The notes under the pieces were generated by a model. That model did no database searches. It was not told where the DNA came from and worked only from the letters and a program-made list of their open reading frames with translations. This document shows, one piece after another, positions 21,148 to 31,006 of a stretch of DNA of 64,000 nucleotides. A program made the translations under genes and the position numbers. The DNA is from Onishia taeanensis. GTDB taxonomy: Bacteria > Pseudomonadota > Gammaproteobacteria > Pseudomonadales > Halomonadaceae. Numbering within the stretch: the stretch's first letter is position 1; every line of letters starts with the position of its first letter. Location: assembly GCF_003268885.1 (NCBI RefSeq), contig NZ_QLSX01000004.1, positions 1-64,000 on the forward strand. The letters run 5' to 3'.

Positions 21148-22998
21148 ATGGAGCATGCAGCCCTCCAACTGGCGGGAATCGGCCTGCTAGCCCTGATCTG
21201 CCAATGGGTCGCTTGGCAGCTGCGGCTGCCGGCCATCCTCACGCTGCTGGTCGCCGGCATCGCCGCGGGCCCCGTCACCGGCGTACTCGCCCCGGACGCT
21301 CTGCTCGGCGAGCTGCTGTTTCCGCTGGTTTCACTAGCGGTGGCGGTGATCCTCTTCGAGGGTGCTCTGACCCTGAGCTTTCGCGAACTGGGCGGCCACG
21401 GCCGCACCGTGCGACGGCTGGTGACCTGGGGCGTACTGATAACCGGGCTGATCGGCACCGGAGCCGCCTACCTGCTGCTGGATCTGTCCTGGCAGATGGC
21501 CAGCGTGCTCGGCGCGCTGCTGGTGGTCACCGGGCCCACCGTGGTGCTGCCGCTGCTGCAGACGCTGCGGGCCAAGGAGAACCTGACCCAGATTCTGCGC
21601 TGGGAAGGCATCCTGATCGATCCAGTGGGCGCTATCGGCGCGGTACTGGTCTACGAGTTCGTAGCGCTAGGGGGCTCGGTCAACGCCGGCAACGCCGCGG
21701 CGCATACGCTTATGCTGTTCGGCAAGACGGCACTGATCGGATTCGGGCTGGGCATCGCCGGTGGCTATCTGTGGGGCCTGGTGCTTCGCCACAACTGGCT
21801 GCCGCGCAAGCTTCACAGCTTCGGCACGCTGATGATGATGCTGACGCTGTACTCGATTTCCAACACCCTTTTCCACGAGTCGGGGCTGCTGACCGTCACC
21901 GTGATGGGCGTGTGGCTGGCCAACATGCGCGGCGTGCCGACCCAGCCGATCATCGAGTTCAAGGAAACCCTCTCGATCCTGCTGATCTCGGGGCTGTTCA
22001 TCCTGCTCGCCGCACGCCTTACCACCGACCAGCTGTCGCTGCTGACCTGGCCGGCCTGGGCTTTCCTGGCCGTCCTGGTGGCGGTGGCACGCCCGCTGAC
22101 GGTCTGGCTATGCACCCTGGGCAGTGGACTCGACTGGCGCGAGAAGACGCTACTGGCCTTCATCTCGCCTCGCGGTATCGTTGCCGCCGCCGTCGCCTCG
22201 CTGTTCTCGCTGCGCCTGACAAGCATGAACATGCCCGGCGCAGAGCTGCTGGTGCCGGTAACCTTCCTGGTGATCATCAGCACGGTGGTGATGCAGAGCC
22301 TGATGGCTCGTCCACTGGCCGGCCTGCTGAACCTGAGCCGTCCCACGCCGCGTGGTTTCCTGATCATTGGCGCCAACCCCGTGGCCCGGGCAGTAGCCGG
22401 TACGCTGCAGGAAAACGGCTTCAAGGTATTGCTCACCGACAACAGCTGGGATGCCGTCCAGGAGGCGCGGACCGTGGGGCTGCCGGTCTACTATGGCGAT
22501 CCGCTTTCCGAGCATGCCGCCCAGCACCTGGAGCTGACCGGTATCGGCCACCTGCTGCCGCTGTCGCCCTATCGCGAACTCAACAACCTGGCGGCCCTGC
22601 ACTTCGAGCCCCAGGTCGGCGAAGGCAAGGTCTACCGGCTGGCCGTCAAGGCCGGCAAGAAGCCACAGCCCCGCCACGACCAGGCGCTGGGCCACCTGCC
22701 GGTGGCCTTCGGCGAAGACGTGACCTTTGCCCGCCTGTCGAGCCTGATCGCCCGCGGCGCGGCCATCCAGTGCATGCCGATCTCCACCACCATGAAGATC
22801 GAGGACTACCGCACCAGGCACCGGGATCGCCTGCTGCCGCTGTTTGCCTTCACCCCCGGTGGGCGCATCCGCATCGCCACCGCCGAGGAGAGCTTCGTGC
22901 CGCGCAGCGGTGAGACCCTGATCGGTCTAACCTACGCCGAAACCGGCAGCGAGGTCATGGAAGCACAGCGCACTGAGCGCCGTCGTCCCATCACGTGA
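21148..22998 (+). CDS. CPA1-type cation:proton antiporter with TrkA-N domain
   Basis: A 616-residue inner-membrane Na+(K+)/H+ antiporter. Residues about 1-400 form twelve or so hydrophobic helices with the family core VSLAVAVILFEGALTLSF and the ion-site region GILIDPVGAIGAVL. The soluble C-terminus (about 405-520) is a Rossmann-like TrkA-N domain beginning RGFLIIGANPVARAVAGTLQ, followed by a TrkA-C-like part. Such domains gate transport by nucleotide binding. It suits a salt-tolerant organism, but the ion specificity is not readable. Start ATG at 21148, six bases after a CGGAG element. Confidence 0.88.
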   Translation: MEHAALQLAGIGLLALICQWVAWQLRLPAILTLLVAGIAAGPVTGVLAPDALLGELLFPLVSLAVAVILFEGALTLSFRELGGHGRTVRRLVTWGVLITGLIGTGAAYLLLDLSWQMASVLGALLVVTGPTVVLPLLQTLRAKENLTQILRWEGILIDPVGAIGAVLVYEFVALGGSVNAGNAAAHTLMLFGKTALIGFGLGIAGGYLWGLVLRHNWLPRKLHSFGTLMMMLTLYSISNTLFHESGLLTVTVMGVWLANMRGVPTQPIIEFKETLSILLISGLFILLAARLTTDQLSLLTWPAWAFLAVLVAVARPLTVWLCTLGSGLDWREKTLLAFISPRGIVAAAVASLFSLRLTSMNMPGAELLVPVTFLVIISTVVMQSLMARPLAGLLNLSRPTPRGFLIIGANPVARAVAGTLQENGFKVLLTDNSWDAVQEARTVGLPVYYGDPLSEHAAQHLELTGIGHLLPLSPYRELNNLAALHFEPQVGEGKVYRLAVKAGKKPQPRHDQALGHLPVAFGEDVTFARLSSLIARGAAIQCMPISTTMKIEDYRTRHRDRLLPLFAFTPGGRIRIATAEESFVPRSGETLIGLTYAETGSEVMEAQRTERRRPIT

Positions 22999-23036
22999 AG
23001 GGCCGGCTCACGCGGCCTATTCATCCCCGCCAAACG

Positions 23037-23066
23037 CAAAAGGGCTGCCAGATGGCAGCCCTTTTG
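23037..23066. terminator. Bidirectional intrinsic terminator
   Basis: CAAAAGGGCTGCCA (23037-23050) and its complement TGGCAGCCCTTTTG (23053-23066) form a hairpin flanked by A and T runs between the convergent antiporter and ethanolamine permease genes. Confidence 0.85.
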
Positions 23067-23119
23067 CTTATTCATGATGCGCGCGATAGCGACACTTGCC
23101 GTCTTGATGGCAAGACAAA

Positions 23120-24547
23120 CTAGCCGTTGGCGGTCGCTGTATCGGCAGCTTCCAGGCTGCTCTCGGCATCGGCTACCAGCGCAAATTCCTCGTCGGCGGT
23201 CTTCGCCACCAGCTTGTTCTTGCTGTAGAGGAAGTAGTAGGCCGCACCGAGCACGAACAGGATCAGGGTGTAGTTGAAGGCACGCGGGTCGAAGGCATAG
23301 ACGCCGGACAGGGCCACCAATGACAGCACAAGGGCAACGCCCGAGGTGATGATGCCGCCGGGCGTCCTGTAAGGACGCGCCAGTTCCGGACGCTTCAGGC
23401 GCAGTAGGATATGGCTCAGCGCCATCAGCGCATAGGACAGGGTGGCCCCCACCACGGCCATGCCCAATATCAGGTCGCCTTGGCCGCTCAGCGATACCAG
23501 GAAGCCGAACACGCCCGGCACCACCAGCGCCCAGGTCGGCGCCTTGCGGCGGCTGGTCAGCGAGAGCATCTTGGGCAGATAGCCGGCCCGGGACAGAGCG
23601 AATACCAGACGGCTGTAGCCGTAGATGATCGAGAAGAAGGACGCAATCAGGCCGGCAAGCCCCAGCACATTGACCAGCGTGGCCAGGGTGGCATAGTCCG
23701 CGGCCTTGAGGGCATCCACCAGCGGCACGCCGCTGCTGCCGATCATACCGGCACCGGCGGCACCGGCCAGCAGCACCACCACCAGCAGTGCCGTCACCAC
23801 CAGAAAGAGCATTGCGCCGATGATCCCCTTGGGCACATCGCGAGCAGGATTCTTGGCTTCCTCAGCGGCCAGCGGCACGCCTTCAACGGCAAGGAACAGC
23901 CACATGCCGAAGGGCAGCGCGGCCCAGACGCCAGCCCAGCCGAAGGGCATGAAGGCATTGGCGCCAGCGGCATCGGTCGGGCTGATGTCGAACAGGCGGC
24001 TGGCATCAAACACACCGATCAGCGCAAGCGCCGTGGCGATGATGGCGAACACGGCAAGGCCGCTGATCACCATCATCACCTTCAGCGCCTCACCGACGCC
24101 GGCCAGGTGAATGCCGATAAAGACCGCATAGAAGAGCGCGTAGACCACGGGGCCATTAATGCCCAACAGTTCCTCGACCGCTGAGCCGATGAAAATCACG
24201 ATCGCCGCCGGCGCCAGGGCATACTCGATCAGCACCGCAAGGCCGGTCAGATAGCCGCCCGCCGGCCCCATGGCCTGGCGCGCGAAGCTGTAGCCGCCCC
24301 CGGCGGCAGGAATCGCCGCCGACATCTCGGCAAGCGACAGCACAAGGGCAAAGTACATCAGCCCCATCAGGGTGGCGGCGATGACGAAGCCGCCCCAGCC
24401 TGCCTCGGCGATGCCGAAGTTCCAGCCGGCAAAGTCGCCGGAGATCACGTAGGACACCCCTAGACCGGCCAGCAGAATCCAGCCGGCGGTGCCTTTCTTC
24501 AGCTGTCTTTTGGCCAGGTAATCCTGGTCAAGGCTCGAGTCGTTCAT
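23120..24547 (-). CDS. eat: Ethanolamine permease (APC superfamily)
   Basis: A 475-residue transporter with about twelve membrane segments. Residues 20-60 carry the APC entry helix with GVSYVISGDFAGWNFGIAEA, diagnostic of the ethanolamine permease branch, and FLAVEGVPLAAEEAKNPARD is the conserved mid-protein motif. The ATG at 24547 (MNDSSLDQDYLAKRQ) lies after an AGAGG element; upstream frame is not conserved-looking. It follows eutC by 57 bases in the same direction and supplies the substrate of the ammonia-lyase. Confidence 0.92.
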   Translation of the reverse strand: MNDSSLDQDYLAKRQLKKGTAGWILLAGLGVSYVISGDFAGWNFGIAEAGWGGFVIAATLMGLMYFALVLSLAEMSAAIPAAGGGYSFARQAMGPAGGYLTGLAVLIEYALAPAAIVIFIGSAVEELLGINGPVVYALFYAVFIGIHLAGVGEALKVMMVISGLAVFAIIATALALIGVFDASRLFDISPTDAAGANAFMPFGWAGVWAALPFGMWLFLAVEGVPLAAEEAKNPARDVPKGIIGAMLFLVVTALLVVVLLAGAAGAGMIGSSGVPLVDALKAADYATLATLVNVLGLAGLIASFFSIIYGYSRLVFALSRAGYLPKMLSLTSRRKAPTWALVVPGVFGFLVSLSGQGDLILGMAVVGATLSYALMALSHILLRLKRPELARPYRTPGGIITSGVALVLSLVALSGVYAFDPRAFNYTLILFVLGAAYYFLYSKNKLVAKTADEEFALVADAESSLEAADTATANG

Positions 24548-24604
24548 GGCAATACCTCTCATCATTGTTATTGGGGATAAAGCGGGTGACACATCAGGCC
24601 ATCG

Positions 24605-25438
24605 TCAGGAAATCAGAAAGTTGCGAATGCCCTCCGCAGACTCGATGACATCATCCTGTGTCCGATCCTTGAGATTGACGCCGGACAGTCCCTTGGCCCG
24701 TGATTCACGCAGCAAGTAGAGAAGCCGCCGACTGGCATCGGCGAAGGAAAGCCCTGCCGGGCGTACGTTGGAAATGCAGTTGCGATAGGCATCGGTGAGT
24801 CCGACCGCCGGTCCCCAGGTCATGTAGAGCCCGAGGCTATCCGGCGAGCTAAGCCCGGGGCGCTCGCCGATCAGTACCAGCACCGCTCGGGCGTTGAGCA
24901 ACTCGCCGACCTCATCACCAATCGCGACCCGCCCCTGCTCGACCACCGAGAGCGGCGCCAGCAACCATGCCTGGTCGTCATCGGCGAAGGTCTGGGTCAG
25001 CGCGTCCAGAAAGGGCGCCGCATTTTGCTGTACGGCAAGCGACGACAGACCGTCGACCACGGTAATGGCCAGGTCATAGGCAGGCTGCGGCGCGTCGTCC
25101 GCCGCACGAAGCCGCTGCAAAGACGCCTCATCGAGACGCCGGCCCCAGTCCGGGCGCTGCAGGTACGTCAAGCGGTCGGGAACACGACTGTGCAGGCGCT
25201 TTATCGGCAGACTCGCCTTGAGTCCGTCAAGCGCTTCGAGGTTTTGGCAAAGCGCTTCTACATCCAGCGGCAGATGCACGGCATCCTGGGCGCGAGCATG
25301 AGCCAGCTGGAACTCCAGCGAGCGCGCGGTAGGCAGGCTAATGCCGGCACGGCCAAGGCCAATGCGCGCATCGGTGAACTGGCGCAGGTGATGCCAGGGG
25401 TTGTCCGTCACGCCGTGGTCGAGGGCTTTATCGGTCAT
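24605..25438 (-). CDS. eutC: Ethanolamine ammonia-lyase small subunit EutC
   Basis: EutC is the light subunit of the adenosylcobalamin-dependent lyase that splits ethanolamine to acetaldehyde and ammonia. The 277-residue protein has the conserved blocks [20 protein letters not shown] near the N-terminus and [20 protein letters not shown] near residue 200. Its ATG overlaps the eutB stop by four bases, as expected for a stoichiometric pair. Confidence 0.96.
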   Translation of the reverse strand: MTDKALDHGVTDNPWHHLRQFTDARIGLGRAGISLPTARSLEFQLAHARAQDAVHLPLDVEALCQNLEALDGLKASLPIKRLHSRVPDRLTYLQRPDWGRRLDEASLQRLRAADDAPQPAYDLAITVVDGLSSLAVQQNAAPFLDALTQTFADDDQAWLLAPLSVVEQGRVAIGDEVGELLNARAVLVLIGERPGLSSPDSLGLYMTWGPAVGLTDAYRNCISNVRPAGLSFADASRRLLYLLRESRAKGLSGVNLKDRTQDDVIESAEGIRNFLIS

Positions 25439-26847
25439 TGATCGACTCCTGCGGCGGGCAGGTTGGCAAGCGATCGGGCAAAGGAGTCCGGCAAGACAGC
25501 ACTGGGAGAGTGCTTGGCGACGTCATCGAAGATCGCCATCTCGCTAAGCCAGCGCTCGAACTCCGGGGCCGGCGACAGATCCAGCGCCCGACGTGCATAG
25601 AGAGCATCGTGGAAGGATGTGGTCTGGTAGTTGAGCATGATGTCATCAGAGCCCGGGATGCCCATGATGAAGGTGCAGCCCGCCACTCCGAGCAGCGTGA
25701 GCAGGTTGTCCATGTCGTTCTGGTCTGCATCGGCGTGGTTGGTGTAGCAGATGTCACAGCCCATCGGCACGCCGAGCAACTTGCCGCAGAAATGATCCTC
25801 GAGTCCGGCGCGAATGATCTGCTTGCCATCGAACAGGTACTCCGGGCCGATGAAGCCGACCACGGTGTTGACCAGCAGCGGTTCGAAGTGGCGCGCTACC
25901 GCGTAGGCGCGCACCTCGCAGGTCTGCTGATCGAGCCCATGGTGGGCATTGGCCGACAACGCACTGCCCTGGCCGGTCTCGAAATACATGACGTTGTCAC
26001 CCACGGTGCCGCGCTTGAGGCTTCTTGCCGCATCACGGGCCTCGGCGAGTACCCCGAGGTTGAACCCGAAGCTTTCGTTGGTGGCCTGGGTGCCGCCGAT
26101 CGACTGGAACACCAGGTCCACCGGCGCCCCCTGCTCGATCGCCTCCAGGGTGTTGGTGACGTGGGTCAGCACACAGGACTGGGTCGGAATCTGGTACTTA
26201 CGAATCACCTCATCCATCAGCTTCATCAGCTTGATGCTCTGGGCGACGTTGTCGGTCGCCGGATTGATGCCGATCACCGCATCACCGTTGCCGTAGAGCA
26301 GGCCATCGAGGATGCTCGCGGCAATGCCGGTCACATCATCGGTCGGATGGTTGGGCTGCAGGCGGGTCGACAATCTTCCGGGCAGGCCGATGGTATTGCG
26401 AAAGGCGGTGGTCACCCTGCACTTCTTGGCGACCAGAATCAGGTCCTGATTGCGCATCAGCTTGCTGACCGCCGCGGCCATCTCCGGCGTGATGCCGGCC
26501 TGAACGCGTGTCAGCATCTCGGGGGTGGCAAGATCGCTCAACAGCCAGTTGCGAAAGTCGCCAACGGTGAGATGGCTGATGGGAGCGAAGGCCTCTTTAT
26601 CGTGAGTGTCGATGATCAGCCGCGTGATCTCATCTTCCTCATAGGGGATAAGGTGGTCTTCGAGGAAGGTGCGCAGCGGCAACTCCGCCAGCGCCATCTG
26701 CGCCACCACACGCTCTTCAGCGGAGTCAGCGATGACGCCTGCCAGGCGGTCACCGGAACGCGCCGGCGTGGCCTTAGCCATCACTTCGGCCAGGTTCTTG
26801 AAGCGATGGCATTGACTACCCAGCGTGTAATGATAGGCCTTGGCCAT
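25435..26847 (-). CDS. eutB: Ethanolamine ammonia-lyase large subunit EutB
   Basis: EutB is the catalytic heavy subunit carrying the substrate and B12 active site in a TIM barrel. The 470-residue product has the expected length, with [39 protein letters not shown] and [20 protein letters not shown] as conserved blocks. The ATG at 26847 follows GGGAGACGATC. The genes eutB-eutC-permease form a compact operon without microcompartment shell genes, so ethanolamine is probably used through the cytosolic route. Confidence 0.97.
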   Translation of the reverse strand: MAKAYHYTLGSQCHRFKNLAEVMAKATPARSGDRLAGVIADSAEERVVAQMALAELPLRTFLEDHLIPYEEDEITRLIIDTHDKEAFAPISHLTVGDFRNWLLSDLATPEMLTRVQAGITPEMAAAVSKLMRNQDLILVAKKCRVTTAFRNTIGLPGRLSTRLQPNHPTDDVTGIAASILDGLLYGNGDAVIGINPATDNVAQSIKLMKLMDEVIRKYQIPTQSCVLTHVTNTLEAIEQGAPVDLVFQSIGGTQATNESFGFNLGVLAEARDAARSLKRGTVGDNVMYFETGQGSALSANAHHGLDQQTCEVRAYAVARHFEPLLVNTVVGFIGPEYLFDGKQIIRAGLEDHFCGKLLGVPMGCDICYTNHADADQNDMDNLLTLLGVAGCTFIMGIPGSDDIMLNYQTTSFHDALYARRALDLSPAPEFERWLSEMAIFDDVAKHSPSAVLPDSFARSLANLPAAGVDQ

Positions 26848-27052
26848 GATCGTCTCCCAGGGTGAACCCGTCCGCCGGCGACCGGAACAACCAGATCGCG
26901 GCCCCCGGCGGAATGAAACTTGCTTGTATAAAGAGTATCGACGACGCTTCAACGAGCGTTATCGCTTTCCGGCAAAACGAAATATATCAATGCCAACAAG
27001 CAGTTATCTTATGGGAAGGGACAACATGCCCCATGAGGGGGAGTGAAATACC

Positions 27053-28003
27053 GTGTCGCTAGATCGCCAAGCATCGCAAAATGCACCATGGAGGTGCACT
27101 TGGGAGGCATGGGACGCCAACGAGCACGCCCACAACCTGACCGACTGGTCGCAGGAGTACGATCAATTTAGCAGGGGCGCCTTCTACGGGCGTATCGACG
27201 AAGTCCGACTGAGCGAGATGCAGGTCTTCAAGGAGTACACCAGCAATGCTCTTGGCCAGCAGTGCAACGTGTGGCCGGAATCGCTGTGGATCGGCATTCC
27301 CGTCGATGGCCAGAGCTGCCGCATCAACGGGCATCAGGTAGGGGCGCAGGAGGTGATGTGTCAGCCGGGCGGCCATGACTTCGAGCTGGTGACGCCGGAT
27401 CGTTTCGGCATCTATGGCCTGGTGGTCAGCCGGCAATGGCTGACCCGGGCCGGCGCCGCCGATGACCTACTGGCGGCGGACCCCGAGCGCCTGATGCGCC
27501 TGCAGCTGCCCGACCATACCCGGCAGGCGACCGGCTTTCTAATCGAGCGCCTGCTGGGCACGCAGCGCGAGCAGCTGTCGGTCAAGGTCCATCAGGACAT
27601 CCTGAGCCTGGCGCTTGCCGAGATCCTGCGCGAGGAAACGCCGAATACCGAGATGCCGCCCAGCTATGGCCATCGCAAGCAGGTGGTGGATCGCATCAAG
27701 GCGCATCTGAACGCCTGCGAGGCGCCGCCGGTGGCCTTGAGCGAGCTGTGCGAGATCGCCCACGTCAGCCAGCGCACCCTGCAGTACAGCTTCAACAGCA
27801 TTCTGGGTATCAGCCCCATTCAGTTCCTGCGCCTGACACGGCTCAACCGGGTCCGCCGTCGCCTGAGCGCACCGGATACCGGCACTACGGTCAGCCAGGT
27901 AGCCGCCGACTGGGGGTTTTATCACCTGGGACAGTTCGCCCAGGACTATCGTCAGCTGTTCGGGGAAGCTCCCTCCGTGACGCTTTACCGCCATGCGGCC
28001 TGA
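27053..28003 (+). CDS. AraC-family regulator of ethanolamine genes (EutR-like)
   Basis: A 316-residue AraC-type activator. The C-terminal third (about residues 215-312) has two helix-turn-helix motifs with LCEIAHVSQRTLQYSFNSIL and PIQFLRLTRLNRVRRRLSAP. The N-terminal domain, which would sense the inducer, is not otherwise recognisable. The start is a GTG at 27053 after a strong GAGGGGGAG Shine-Dalgarno. It is divergent from eutB, so control of the eut operon by ethanolamine is the obvious inference. Confidence 0.85.
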   Translation: MSLDRQASQNAPWRCTWEAWDANEHAHNLTDWSQEYDQFSRGAFYGRIDEVRLSEMQVFKEYTSNALGQQCNVWPESLWIGIPVDGQSCRINGHQVGAQEVMCQPGGHDFELVTPDRFGIYGLVVSRQWLTRAGAADDLLAADPERLMRLQLPDHTRQATGFLIERLLGTQREQLSVKVHQDILSLALAEILREETPNTEMPPSYGHRKQVVDRIKAHLNACEAPPVALSELCEIAHVSQRTLQYSFNSILGISPIQFLRLTRLNRVRRRLSAPDTGTTVSQVAADWGFYHLGQFAQDYRQLFGEAPSVTLYRHAA

Positions 28004-28171
28004 GGGCCGCCCTGCCCTAAACGCCCGCCGAGGGATAATTCATCGCTCACACAACGAGGCCCCAGCGTTGGCTCACCGGGGCCCGATCTCTGCTGCGTGT
28101 GGAAGCTGCCTACCTGAACGCTAGATGCACTCTGAACAGGTGCCATGAAGCGTGAAGCGCCACTGGCCCGC

Positions 28172-29071
28172 TCAGTAGAACATCGCCTCCAGCGCCGCGC
28201 CGGGGTCGTCCACGCGCATAAAGGCCTCACCGACCAGAAAACCATGCACGCCACGCTCGCGCATCCGCGCCACATCCTCGCGGCCATGGATACCCGACTC
28301 GGTGATTACCGTCACGCCCTTAGGTATCCGTTCGAGCAGCTCGAAGGTAGTCTCGAGACGGGTCTCGAAGGTGTGCAGGTCGCGGTTGTTGATGCCGACC
28401 AGAGTCAGATCCAGCGCCAGCGCCCGCTCCAACTCCTTGGCATCGTGCACTTCCACCAGCACATCCATGCCCAGCGCCACGGCCTGGTCATGCAGCGCCT
28501 TCAGATGGGCGTCATCCAGAGCGGCAACGATCAGCAGGATGCAGTCGGCGCCGATGGCCCGGGCCTCGACGACCTGGTAGCCATGGGTGATGAAGTCCTT
28601 GCGGATCACCGGCAGCCCACAGGCATCCTGCGCTTCGATCAGGTAATCCTCGTGGCCCTGGAAGAAGTCGGCATCGGTGAGCACCGACAGGCAGGCTGCC
28701 CCACCACGCTCGTAGGCGCGGGCGATGTCGGCGGGGCGAAAGTCCTCACGCATGACGCCCTTCGAGGGCGAAGCTTTCTTGACCTCGGCGATCACCGCCG
28801 GATCACCGGCAGCGATGCGCGCTTCCAACGCGGCGACGAAGCCCCGCGGCGGCGCCTGGCGAGCGGCGAGATCGTGAAGTTCGTCCTCGCTGACCGCCTG
28901 GCGGCGCTCGGCGACTTCCTCGTCCTTGCGCGCCAGGATGCGGGCCAGAATAGTCGGCAGGCGATCTTTAGACGAACGGCCTTGAGACTGAGCGCCTTGA
29001 GACGAAGAGCCTGGAGAGTGGGTGCCTGGTGAGTGAGTGCCTTGAGAATGCGTATCTTGCGCTTGAGTCAT
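28172..29071 (-). CDS. trpC: Indole-3-glycerol phosphate synthase TrpC
   Basis: TrpC closes the indole ring in tryptophan synthesis. The 299-residue protein is a TIM barrel with the catalytic Lys segment [20 protein letters not shown], phosphate-binding [11 protein letters not shown] and late motif [15 protein letters not shown]. It is longer than usual (about 260-275) because of an N-terminal extension of five 5-residue Ser/Gln/Gly-rich repeats (residues 7-31) ahead of the true fold start near [11 protein letters not shown]. No other Met lies between, so the extension is translated. Last gene of trpGDC. Confidence 0.95.
   Translation of the reverse strand: MTQAQDTHSQGTHSPGTHSPGSSSQGAQSQGRSSKDRLPTILARILARKDEEVAERRQAVSEDELHDLAARQAPPRGFVAALEARIAAGDPAVIAEVKKASPSKGVMREDFRPADIARAYERGGAACLSVLTDADFFQGHEDYLIEAQDACGLPVIRKDFITHGYQVVEARAIGADCILLIVAALDDAHLKALHDQAVALGMDVLVEVHDAKELERALALDLTLVGINNRDLHTFETRLETTFELLERIPKGVTVITESGIHGREDVARMRERGVHGFLVGEAFMRVDDPGAALEAMFY
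28979..29053 (-). repeat. 15-bp coding minisatellite at the 5' end of trpC
   Basis: Five tandem 15-bp units encode [20 protein letters not shown] and AQSQG (TrpC residues 7-31). The 15-bp period keeps the frame, so copy-number change would lengthen or shorten the N-terminal tail without inactivating TrpC. Confidence 0.75.
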
Positions 29072-29128
29072 GTCAGACGTTCCTAGTTTCCAAAGGCCAT
29101 ATTCAAGAGCCGTGCCCAGAGGCCGCAG

Positions 29129-30148
29129 TCAGACTGCAAAGACTCGGGTGAAATCGGCAAGCTCCTTGAGCTTCTCCGCGGGCAGCTTCGAGGCCTGAGA
29201 GTCCTGGGCCATCAGGACGCCTTCCTTGAGGGTATCGGCAACACCCGAGGCATACAGAGCGGCACCGGCATTCAGGGCGACGATATCCGCCGCCGGTCCC
29301 TCGCCAACCAGCGACTGCTTGACCAGCGCAAGGCTCTCTTCCGCGGTCGACACCTTGAGGGCGCTAAGCGACTGACGCTCGATGCCGAAGTCCTCGGGGG
29401 CGATCGTGTACTGGGTGATCTCGCCATCCTTGAGCTCGGCCACATGGGTCGGCGCCGCAAGCGAGATCTCGTCGAGCCCGTCTTCGGCGTGGACCACCAG
29501 CACGTGTTCGCTGCCCAGCCGCCTGAGCACCTCGGCCATCAGCGGCAGCAGCTTCGCCGAATAGACGCCCAGCAGCTGATTCGGCGCACTGGCCGGGTTG
29601 GTCAGCGGCCCCAGGATATTGAACAGGGTACGCACGCCCATCTCGCGGCGCGGCCCCACCGCATAGCGCATCGCGGTGTGGTGGTGGGGGGCAAACATGA
29701 AGCCGACCCCGACCTGGTCGATACAGCGCGCCACCTGATCGGCGGCCAGGTCGAGATTGATCCCGGCGACGCTGAACAGATCAGCACTGCCCGACGAGGA
29801 AGACACGCCGCGGTTGCCGTGCTTGGCGACATGGGCTCCCGCCGCCGCGACCACAAAGCTCGAGGCCGTCGAGATGTTGAACAGGTTGGCACCGTCACCG
29901 CCGGTGCCAACGATATCGACGACATTTTCGCCATGCACCGTTACCGGAATCATCAGCTCACGCATCACCTGGGCGGCGGCGCTGATCTCTTCGGCGGTCT
30001 CGCCTTTCACGGAAAGCCCCACCAGGAAACCGCCGATCTGAGCGTCGGTGGCTTCGCCGGTCATGATGGCATGCATCACGCTGTGGGTCTGTTCATAGCT
30101 CAGGCTCTGGCCGCGCATCACGGCGTCGATCGCCTCTCGCATCTGCAT
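29129..30148 (-). CDS. trpD: Anthranilate phosphoribosyltransferase TrpD
   Basis: TrpD joins anthranilate and PRPP to give phosphoribosyl anthranilate. The 339-residue protein shows the PRPP-site motif VDIVGTGGDGANLFNISTAS and the anthranilate tunnel region KHGNRGVSSSSGSADL. The ATG at 30148 has an AAGGAGAGACAAG Shine-Dalgarno and gives the family-like start MQMREAIDAVMRGQSLS. It lies 44 bases downstream of trpG and 57 bases before trpC. Confidence 0.97.
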   Translation of the reverse strand: MQMREAIDAVMRGQSLSYEQTHSVMHAIMTGEATDAQIGGFLVGLSVKGETAEEISAAAQVMRELMIPVTVHGENVVDIVGTGGDGANLFNISTASSFVVAAAGAHVAKHGNRGVSSSSGSADLFSVAGINLDLAADQVARCIDQVGVGFMFAPHHHTAMRYAVGPRREMGVRTLFNILGPLTNPASAPNQLLGVYSAKLLPLMAEVLRRLGSEHVLVVHAEDGLDEISLAAPTHVAELKDGEITQYTIAPEDFGIERQSLSALKVSTAEESLALVKQSLVGEGPAADIVALNAGAALYASGVADTLKEGVLMAQDSQASKLPAEKLKELADFTRVFAV

Positions 30149-30192
30149 CTTGTCTCTCCTTGCGATCCATGTCGTGGTATGGCGATCAACGT

Positions 30193-30777
30193 TCAACCAC
30201 GTTGCAGAAAGGTGGCCAGCAACTCGTGGCCCTGACGGGTGAGAATCGATTCGGGGTGGAACTGCACCCCTTCGATATCCAGTGTCTTGTGCCGCAGGCC
30301 CATGATCAGCCCCGGGGTGACATCGTCGTCATCCACCCAGGCGGTGACCTCGAGGCAGTCCGGCACACTGTCCGCGTCCACCACCAGCGAATGATAGCGG
30401 GTCACCTCCAGCGGGTTCTCAAGGCCAGTGAACACGCCGGTATTCAGGTGACGGACCTTGGAGGTCTTGCCATGCATCACCTGGGGGGCGCGCACCACCT
30501 CGCCGCCGAATACCTGACCGATGGCCTGGTGACCGAGGCAAACGCCGAGGATCGGCACGCGCCCGGCGAAATGGCGAATCACCTCAAGCGAAATACCGGC
30601 TTCACTGGGCGTGCAGGGCCCCGGTGAAATCACGATATGGCTCGGCGCCATGGCCTCGATCTCTTCGATCGTGATGGCGTCGTTGCGGTGGGTATCGACT
30701 TTCGCCCCCAGCTCGGCGAGATACTGCACCACGTTGTAGGTAAAGCTGTCGTAGTTATCGATCATCAGCACGGACAT
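30193..30777 (-). CDS. trpG: Anthranilate synthase component II (TrpG glutamine amidotransferase)
   Basis: TrpG supplies ammonia from glutamine to TrpE; in many proteobacteria it also serves PabB. The 194-residue class I amidotransferase begins [20 protein letters not shown] and has the nucleophile Cys in [13 protein letters not shown], with the His-Glu pair in [11 protein letters not shown]. The ATG at 30777 follows CAGGATCT. It is the first structural gene after the attenuator at 30893-30920, so trpGDC should be tryptophan-controlled independently of trpE. Confidence 0.96.
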   Translation of the reverse strand: MSVLMIDNYDSFTYNVVQYLAELGAKVDTHRNDAITIEEIEAMAPSHIVISPGPCTPSEAGISLEVIRHFAGRVPILGVCLGHQAIGQVFGGEVVRAPQVMHGKTSKVRHLNTGVFTGLENPLEVTRYHSLVVDADSVPDCLEVTAWVDDDDVTPGLIMGLRHKTLDIEGVQFHPESILTRQGHELLATFLQRG

Positions 30778-30892
30778 GGCTATAAGATCCTGTTTCTACT
30801 CGTCGTCAGTGTGGCTATCAGCCTTCGGTACCCAGATGCTTACTCGTGATGAAGCAAGTGCTCATATCCGCCGTGCAGGAAACAGCAGACAC

Positions 30893-30920
30893 AAAAATGC
30901 CGCCCTGACGGCGGCATTTT
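30893..30920 (-). terminator. Attenuator terminator of trpGDC
   Basis: On the minus strand AAAATGCCGCC-GTCAG-GGCGGCATTTTTG forms an 8-bp GC-rich hairpin with a T-run, placed between the trp leader peptide (stop at 30950) and trpG. Alternative pairings are visible: GGCGGC at 30938-30943 can pair with the GCCGCC arm, and CTGACG at 30929-30934 with CGTCAG at 30905-30910. Either would break the terminator. This is the layout of an attenuator. Confidence 0.8.
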
Positions 30921-30949
30921 CTCCAAAACGTCAGCGCGCCGCCCCCTGT

Positions 30950-31000
30950 TTAGGACTGCCACCACTGCTGGTTCGGATGTGTGTGATCTGGTGTATTCAT
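30950..31000 (-). CDS. trpL: trp leader peptide (trpGDC attenuator)
   Basis: A 16-residue ORF reads MNTPDHTHPNQQWWQS with tandem Trp codons at 30959-30964, followed 30 bases later by a terminator hairpin and then trpG. Ribosome stalling at the two Trp codons under tryptophan starvation would favour the antiterminator pairing. The predicted promoter (31007-31036) places transcription start at or within a couple of bases of this ATG, and no Shine-Dalgarno precedes it, so the message may be leaderless. Attenuation of trpE and trpGDC is established in Pseudomonas putida; here the assignment rests on the sequence alone. Confidence 0.82.
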   Translation of the reverse strand: MNTPDHTHPNQQWWQS

Positions 31001-31006
31001 GAAGCA

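Noticed and set aside
25438-26865. 475-codon plus-strand frame opposite eutB
   Set aside because: Exactly mirrors eutB, shows no domain motifs, and is a typical high-GC antisense frame.
26848-27052. Sigma-54 promoter for the eut operon
   Set aside because: No TGGCAC-N5-TTGC pair in either direction, and no NtrC-type activator nearby.
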